64,000 nucleotides of DNA from Solirubrobacter soli DSM 22325. Its GTDB lineage: Bacteria > Actinomycetota > Thermoleophilia > Solirubrobacterales > Solirubrobacteraceae. Shown piece after piece: positions 59,715 through 64,000 of the stretch. The stretch covers positions 248,001 through 312,000 of the forward strand of contig NZ_AUIK01000008.1 of NCBI RefSeq assembly GCF_000423665.1, in the 5' to 3' direction. Under the pieces are notes generated by a model. That model saw nothing but the letters and a program-made list of their open reading frames with translations. It ran no database searches and was not told where the DNA came from. Within the stretch, counting starts at the first letter, position 1, and the number at the start of each line of letters is the position of its first letter. The position numbers and the translations under genes are program-made.

Positions 59715-60145
59715 AGGATTTCGAGCTGGCGGACCGGTTGCATTCGGCCGCGATCCACCTCCTCCGTGGCGTGCGCCGGGAGGACGCCGCGGCAGGTGTC
59801 GGACCGTCGCAGCTCTCCGCGTTGTCGGTGCTCGTGTTCGGCGGACCGCTCACCGTCGGCCGCCTGGCCGAGATCGAGCAGGTCCGCTCGCCGACGATGA
59901 CACGGATCGTCACTTCACTCGAAACCGCCCATTTGGTGACACGCGAGTCACATCCCGAGGACGCGCGCGCGACGCTCATCACCGCCACCGACGCCGGGCG
60001 CGCCCTGCTCATCGAGGGCCGCCGGCGGCGGGTGGGGGTGCTCCAACAGCGGATAAGTGACTTGAGCGCGACGGAACGTGACGTGCTCGAACGCGCGCTC
60101 GACGCGCTCGAGCTCATCAGTCGAGGAACACGACGTGACGCATAG
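59708..60145 (+). CDS. MarR-family transcriptional regulator
   Basis: A 145-residue winged-helix regulator starting at ATG 59708. LADRLHSAAIHLLRGVRRE forms helix 1. The DNA-binding part is PLTVGRLAEIEQVRSPTMTRIVTSLETAHLVTRESHPEDARATLITATDAGRALL. Its own start codon lies in a palindrome. It responds to small molecules in most relatives; the ligand here is unknown. Converges with the gene at 60117, overlapping by 29 bp. Confidence 0.92.
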   Translation: MLQDFELADRLHSAAIHLLRGVRREDAAAGVGPSQLSALSVLVFGGPLTVGRLAEIEQVRSPTMTRIVTSLETAHLVTRESHPEDARATLITATDAGRALLIEGRRRRVGVLQQRISDLSATERDVLERALDALELISRGTRRDA

Positions 60146-60881
60146 CGCTCGCCTTGTTCTCGGTGTTCATCACCACGCGGTGCCAGCCTCCCAGCTCGAT
60201 CGTCGCGTGATCCGGGTGACGGACCGTGCCGCGGGCGAACAGCTCCGGATCGCGGACCATCAACCGGTAGCGGCGCTGGACCGCCGGGTCGAGCTTCGCG
60301 TACGCGGACGCGTCGATGATCTTGCCGCCGTTGACGTAGACCGAGCGGCCGCCGCGACGGAACGCCTCGCGCAGGATGTGCGGGGTGCCACCCGGGCGGG
60401 CCAGCGGCTCGTCGCGCAGGATCATCGACGGATTCGCCACCACCTTCGGCTCAGGCAGGAAGAACCACTCGCCCTGGCGCAGGAACACGGGGTTGCGGCG
60501 GTCGAAGCGGCGCTTGCGCGGCAGACGCTCGGCGCGGCGGGCGACGATCGCCGGCTGCAGCGCGGCCTTGGCCGTCTCGACGCCGGTGACACCGCGAGCG
60601 GCCTCCGGGATCGCGGCGACGAACCAATGGCGCTCGTCATGGCCGCAGAGGAACTTGCTCTTCTCACCGTCGGAGCGCACGAGCAGCAGCAGGTGGCGAT
60701 CCGCGGGGTCGATCGCGACCACCTCCGCCTCGGACGCCGGCCCACCGCCGGCGAACGCGAGCTCGAACCCGGTCTCGTCGTCGACGTCGATGCGCGGCGC
60801 GCCACGCCACGGGCCGTCGGAGACCTGCAGGCGCGCGCCGATCGCGGCGAAGCGCCGCTGAAGCAGTTGTGTATCAGTCAT
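60117..60881 (-). CDS. Uncharacterised protein with strong expression signals
   Basis: A 254-residue cytosolic protein, no signal peptide or membrane helix. Notable segments: FELAFAGGG, LLLLVRSDGEKSKFLCGHDERHWFVAAIPE, RRFDRRNPVFLRQGEWFFLPEP, GTPHILREAF, VYVNGGKII and GTVRHPDHATIELGGWHRVVMNTE. The last resembles metal- or nucleotide-handling loops but I cannot assign a family. It has the best Shine-Dalgarno in the window (AAGGAGGTGA) and a clear sigma-A-type promoter, so it is probably abundant. Confidence 0.6.
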   Translation of the reverse strand: MTDTQLLQRRFAAIGARLQVSDGPWRGAPRIDVDDETGFELAFAGGGPASEAEVVAIDPADRHLLLLVRSDGEKSKFLCGHDERHWFVAAIPEAARGVTGVETAKAALQPAIVARRAERLPRKRRFDRRNPVFLRQGEWFFLPEPKVVANPSMILRDEPLARPGGTPHILREAFRRGGRSVYVNGGKIIDASAYAKLDPAVQRRYRLMVRDPELFARGTVRHPDHATIELGGWHRVVMNTENKASAMRHVVFLD

Positions 60882-60887
60882 CTAATT

Positions 60888-60936
60888 TCACCTCCTTGTT
60901 GGAAGTGAATGTACACAGCGCCCCAAGTGAGCGCAA
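60888..60936 (-). promoter_or_regulatory. Sigma-A-type promoter and full Shine-Dalgarno
   Basis: On the minus strand TTGCGC (60936-60931), 17 nt, TACATT (60913-60908) form a housekeeping-type promoter. AAGGAGGTGA (60897-60888) is a full anti-16S match with 6 nt to ATG 60881. Together the strongest expression signals in the window. Confidence 0.65.
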
Positions 60937-60939
60937 CTG

Positions 60940-61338
60940 TTAACTTCGCGTTATGCCGCAGACTCGCTCGGCGACGTCCTTGGTGTAGACGGTGAGCTCC
61001 GTAAATGACTTGGGCAGCGGGCGTGAGGTGTCGGCGAAGGCGATCGTGCCCGCGGCCATCCGCGCCGTATAAGTGAGCACGGTTCCGGGCCTGGCCGGCA
61101 ACGTCAGGTTGAGCTCTGCCTGCGGAGACATGTCGCGGGCCAGCTGGCGGCCGCGCAACAACAGGTCCGCCGGCAGCGTCTTCTTGACCCCGTTGCAGGT
61201 GACGAAGCCATCCTCGGAGACCACGAGCGTCACGTTGGCGGCCTTGTCCGCGCCGGAGCGCTTGACCTCGAACAGGTCGCCCGCGGGCCCGCCGCAGCCG
61301 GCGAGAAGCAGCGGGACGAGCAGCAGCCAGCGCTTCAC
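60940..61338 (-). CDS. Small lipoprotein
   Basis: A 132-residue lipoprotein starting at GTG 61338. VKRWLLLVPLLLAGCGG is a lipoprotein signal with lipobox LAGC and Cys15 as the lipid site. The mature part (TLVVSEDGFVTCNGVKKTLPADLLLRGRQLARDM, ELNLTLPARPGTVLTYTARM, VYTKDVAERVCGI) is beta-rich with two Cys that may pair. No family recognised. The GTGA overlap with the DsrE-like gene shows co-translation. Confidence 0.7.
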   Translation of the reverse strand: MKRWLLLVPLLLAGCGGPAGDLFEVKRSGADKAANVTLVVSEDGFVTCNGVKKTLPADLLLRGRQLARDMSPQAELNLTLPARPGTVLTYTARMAAGTIAFADTSRPLPKSFTELTVYTKDVAERVCGITRS

Positions 61339-61697
61339 ACGAACACCAACCGCGCGTCGCCCGCGTCGCGCAGGAACGCCGGCATCGACGTGATCTCCGG
61401 ATAGGCCACGCCGGTCGCCTGCACCGCCGCCCCGCACGCCCACACCCGGCAGTTCGGGAACGACGTCACGGCGCTGCGCAGCTCGTCGAGCGTGCGCGCG
61501 AACGGCTCGCGCTCGTCGGCGACGACGAGCGTCGCCCGCGCGGCCAGGTCGGGGTCGGCGAACGCGCGCAGCGCGCCGAAGCCCAGCAGCGCGCGCACCT
61601 CCTCCCCCGCCGACGCGGCGGAGACGAGCAGCGACAGCCCGGAGTACAGGCGCTCCGGTTCTCCGGTCTCGAGGATCGCGGCGAGCACGCCCTCCAT
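61335..61697 (-). CDS. DsrE-like sulfur-relay family protein
   Basis: A 120-residue protein starting at ATG 61697. MEGVLAAILETGEPERLYSGLSLLVSAASAGEEVRALLGFGALRAF has the DsrE/F-like Rossmann pattern, and FPNCRVWACGAAVQATGV brings Cys residues of the type that carry persulphide sulphur. A TusA-like gene stands 1.5 kb away on the other side of the antiporter. It lies 4 bp downstream of the antiporter stop and overlaps the lipoprotein gene. Confidence 0.7.
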   Translation of the reverse strand: MEGVLAAILETGEPERLYSGLSLLVSAASAGEEVRALLGFGALRAFADPDLAARATLVVADEREPFARTLDELRSAVTSFPNCRVWACGAAVQATGVAYPEITSMPAFLRDAGDARLVFV

Positions 61698-61701
61698 CGT
61701 G

Positions 61702-63234
61702 TCAGAGCCGGATCCGGGCCCGCAGCCGGCTCTCATCGAGGTCGAGCTCGTGCTCGATCTGGCGCAGCGTCTCGGCGTCGAACGCGCGCTCGGTGCGCAT
61801 GCGCTTGAGCACGTCGCGCTCGGCGTCGATCATCTCGGCCATCAGCCGCCCGGACTGGGCGACGTCCATCCGCCCGTGCTCGTCGTGGTCGCCTTCGACG
61901 CGCGCCTCCAGACGCTCCACCCGGGACCCGTAGCGGTCGCGCAGGCGCTCGACGACGTGCGGCGGGGCGTCGTCGGCCAGCGCGTCGAGTCGCTCGAGCG
62001 CGGCGTGGGTGATCCGCAGGCGCGCCTCGGCGTCCTGGCGCCGGTGCTCCTCGCTCTCGACGAGCCGGAGCCGCCTGACCAGCGGCGCCAGCGTGAGGCC
62101 CGGCAGCACGAGCGTGAGCACGATCACGGCGTAGGCGACGAAGATCACGAGGTCGCGGTCCGGGAAGCCCTGGTGCGTGATCGCCAGCGCCGCCGCCAGC
62201 GACACGCCGCCGCGCATCCCGCTCCAGGCGATGACGATCCGCTCGGCGCGCGTCGCCTCCGACGGGAGCAGCATCCACAGAGCCCGCGCGCCCATGACCA
62301 CGGCGAAGATCGCCAGCGCGTAGCCCGTCAGCGTCGCGGCGTCGACCGTGTCGATGCGGTCGAGGATCGTCGGGACCTGCACGCCGATCAGCACGAACAG
62401 CAGGCCGTCGAGCAGGAACGCGGTCGACTCCCAGAACGCGAGCGTGCGCAGGCGGGTGCCGGGCTCGATGATGTCGAGCGAGCGGGTGCCGATGTACAGG
62501 CCCGCCGCCACGGTCGCCAGCACGCCGGACACGCCGATCTGCTCGGCGGGCACGTAGGCGACGAACGGCGTGAGCACCGACAGGGTCACGTCCAGCGACG
62601 GGTCGGTGACCAGCCGCCGCAGGTGGGCGAAGACCCAGCCGGCGGCGATCCCGATCGCGATCCCTCCGGCCGCCACGACGACGAACTTCACGCCGATGCC
62701 CGCCGCCGAGCCCGCGCTCCCGCCGACCGCCGCGATCGCGATCTTGTACGCGGTCAGAGCGGTGCCGTCGTTGACCAGCGACTCGCCCTCGAGGATCGTC
62801 TTCGTGCGGCCCTTGACCCCCAGGCGGTCGAGCACGGCCGCGGCCGAGACCGGGTCGGTCGGGCCGAGCACCGCTCCGAGCACGAACGCCGCCGCCCATG
62901 GGACGCCGAGCAGGGCGTTGGCGACCACCGCGACCGCGCAGATCGTCACCAGCACGAGCCCGACGGCCAGCAGCGTGATCGGCGCCCAGTTCGCTCTGAG
63001 CTCGTGGGCGGAGACGGCGATCGCCGCCGCGTAGAGCAGCGGCGGGAGGAAGACGAAGAACACGACGTCGGGGTCCAGCTCCGGGGACGGGAGCCCGGGC
63101 ACGAGGCCGATCACGAGCCCGCCGAGCACGAGCGCGACCGGATACGGGACACCGCTGCGCAGGCCGAGCCCGGCGAGCACCGCGACGGCGAGGAGCAGGA
63201 AGACGAACAACTCGATGTCGGCCACAGGCATCAT
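61702..63234 (-). CDS. CPA1-family Na+/H+ antiporter
   Basis: A 510-residue antiporter with about 12 membrane helices in residues 1-400. VLGAVLGPTDPVSAAAVLDRLGV and ILEGESLVNDGTALTAYKIAIA carry the ion-binding Asp and the ND pair of the CPA1/NhaP type. The cytosolic C-terminal tail (about 400-510) is long, charged and helical (AERDVLKRMRTERAFDAETLRQIEHELDLDE), fit for regulation. Divergent from tusA-like gene with 11 bp between starts. Confidence 0.92.
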   Translation of the reverse strand: MMPVADIELFVFLLLAVAVLAGLGLRSGVPYPVALVLGGLVIGLVPGLPSPELDPDVVFFVFLPPLLYAAAIAVSAHELRANWAPITLLAVGLVLVTICAVAVVANALLGVPWAAAFVLGAVLGPTDPVSAAAVLDRLGVKGRTKTILEGESLVNDGTALTAYKIAIAAVGGSAGSAAGIGVKFVVVAAGGIAIGIAAGWVFAHLRRLVTDPSLDVTLSVLTPFVAYVPAEQIGVSGVLATVAAGLYIGTRSLDIIEPGTRLRTLAFWESTAFLLDGLLFVLIGVQVPTILDRIDTVDAATLTGYALAIFAVVMGARALWMLLPSEATRAERIVIAWSGMRGGVSLAAALAITHQGFPDRDLVIFVAYAVIVLTLVLPGLTLAPLVRRLRLVESEEHRRQDAEARLRITHAALERLDALADDAPPHVVERLRDRYGSRVERLEARVEGDHDEHGRMDVAQSGRLMAEMIDAERDVLKRMRTERAFDAETLRQIEHELDLDESRLRARIRL

Positions 63235-63245
63235 CTATCCCGCTC

Positions 63246-63473
63246 GTGCCGTGTTTAGTCGACGCCCGAGGACTGCGCTGCCCACTTCCGCTCGTCAGAG
63301 CGCGCTCCGCGTTGGCCGGGCTGGCGGCGTGCGACACGCTGGTGGTGCTGGCGACGGACCCCGAGGCGCCGATCGATCTCGCCGCTCTCGCGAGCGACGT
63401 CGGGCGGCCGTTCGCGTCCTCGTGCTCGGACGGCGAGTGGCGGTTCGAGCTCGGACCCGTCCAGAACCTCTGA
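63246..63473 (+). CDS. TusA-like sulphur carrier protein
   Basis: A 75-residue small protein, GTG 63246. VDARGLRCPLPLVRARSAL has the CPxP signature of the TusA/SirA family, with Cys12 as the persulphide carrier. LVVLATDPEAPIDLAALASDVG is the usual second half. In this family sulphur is passed on for tRNA thio-modification or other sulphur transfer. The DsrE-like gene nearby could be its partner. Confidence 0.9.
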   Translation: MPCLVDARGLRCPLPLVRARSALAGLAACDTLVVLATDPEAPIDLAALASDVGRPFASSCSDGEWRFELGPVQNL

Positions 63474-63497
63474 GCGCCGCCGGACGTATTCCCCGGC

Positions 63498-63926
63498 ATG
63501 CAGAGCGTCCTGGTCGTCGCCAATCGCACGTCCGCTTCGCCGACGCTGCTCGAAGCCATCTCGCGCCGCGCCAAGGAAGGGCCGTGCTCGTTCACCCTGC
63601 TCGTGCCGCGCTCGCCGCACGGGCTGCACCGGGTCGTCGATCCTGAGGATCACGGCCACGATGAGGCCGCCGCGGCGATCGCGCATGCGCGGCCGCTGCT
63701 GGAGGAGGCCTCCGGCGGGGAGGTCGCCGCGCTGGTCGGCTCCCACGACCCGCTCGCCGCGGTCGAGGACGCGTTGAACGCGGGCCGCTACGACGAGGTG
63801 ATCATCTCCACGCTGCCGCGCCGGTTGTCCAAGTGGCTGCGGGTGGACATCGTCAGCAAGGTCGCCGGGCTCGGGCTGCCCGTGACGCATGTCGAGGCGC
63901 GGGAGCTCGTGCTGGGAGCCTATTGA
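63498..63926 (+). CDS. Universal-stress-protein-like nucleotide-binding fold protein
   Basis: A 142-residue protein. SVLVVANRTSASPTLLEAISRRAKEGPCSFTLLVP is the first strand-helix-strand, and DEVIISTLPRRLSKWLRVDIVSKVAGLGLPVTHVEA the C-terminal part typical of this UspA-like actinobacterial group. It lacks the full GSxGxG ATP loop. Start ATG 63498. Directly after its stop codon the right copy of the structured 3' element begins. Confidence 0.75.
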   Translation: MQSVLVVANRTSASPTLLEAISRRAKEGPCSFTLLVPRSPHGLHRVVDPEDHGHDEAAAAIAHARPLLEEASGGEVAALVGSHDPLAAVEDALNAGRYDEVIISTLPRRLSKWLRVDIVSKVAGLGLPVTHVEARELVLGAY

Positions 63927-64000
63927 CGACTACCGGTGCGACCGCTGCGGCACATCCGCAGCGCCTCGCGCCACCCACGCTGCTCACGGCCCAGAGGGCC
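63927..64000 (+). repeat. Structured 3'-UTR repeat element, right copy (cut by window end)
   Basis: It starts directly after the stop of the UspA-like gene. Stem CGCTGCG/CGCAGCG (63943-63963, loop GCACATC), the conserved core to 63988, then CGGCCC (63987-63992), AGA, GGGCC to the window end. Compared with the left copy (369-443, minus), the core is 46 of 47 identical and the terminal stem keeps its pairing through three compensatory changes with the same AGA loop. Confidence 0.7.

Overview
The window is high-G+C bacterial DNA, coding almost wall to wall. Starts are often GTG or TTG, and neighbouring genes often overlap by the 4 bp of ATGA, GTGA or TTGA. A resuscitation-promoting factor behind a probable c-di-AMP riboswitch, a TIGR03842-type F420-dependent oxidoreductase, HisKA_3 kinases in tandem and secreted proteins with long Ala/Pro/Thr linkers point to an actinobacterium, most likely of the Thermoleophilia/Solirubrobacterales. 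That placement is inference. I see no tRNA, rRNA, CRISPR array or prophage. No gene-free stretch exceeds about 250 bp.

Layout. 0-4.7 kb: end of a membrane glycosyltransferase-like gene, a hybrid histidine kinase, glyA and an exported TM-anchored protein. 4.7-6.3 kb: an ECF sigma factor broken by a -1 frameshift, and its membrane partner. 6.2-9.9 kb: a translation/tRNA cluster on the minus strand (rpmE, DUF1385, prfA, prmC, Sua5/YrdC). 10.7-21.4 kb: a signalling island with two divergent TerY-P-type triads (vWA, PP2C phosphatase, atypical kinase), each with an extra partner, followed by a YbjN-like protein and a canonical Ser/Thr kinase. 21.5-25.1 kb: M20 amidohydrolase, LLM oxidoreductase and dihydropyrimidinase (cyclic-ureide/pyrimidine breakdown). 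25.2-27.5 kb: a 14-repeat secreted protein on an Ala-Thr stalk. 27.5-32.2 kb: ETF-QO, etfA, etfB, a TetR/SMR pair with clear operators, and a B12-binding mutase subunit. 32.3-47.5 kb: three HisKA_3 kinases, a RAYT transposase with REP elements, pepA, thiolase/HAD/acyl-CoA dehydrogenase, two response regulators and an MCP. 47.6-64 kb: a membrane protein, PLP decarboxylase, meaB, acyltransferase, Rpf with its riboswitch, a photolyase/AlkA/methyltransferase/GH57 operon, LON-domain and ankyrin proteins, MarR, and a CPA1 antiporter flanked by DsrE- and TusA-like genes.

How the parts connect. Thiolase, acyl-CoA dehydrogenase, ETF and ETF-QO form one beta-oxidation electron route. The B12-binding subunit and MeaB belong to methylmalonyl-CoA mutase chemistry. 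The most unusual content is the double TerY-P island, a four-copy REP family around its RAYT with REPs supplying stop codons, and a pair of 3'-UTR elements at the two window ends that share a hairpin with compensatory changes. Many starts have a TANNNT box 5-9 nt upstream, which suggests widespread leaderless transcription.
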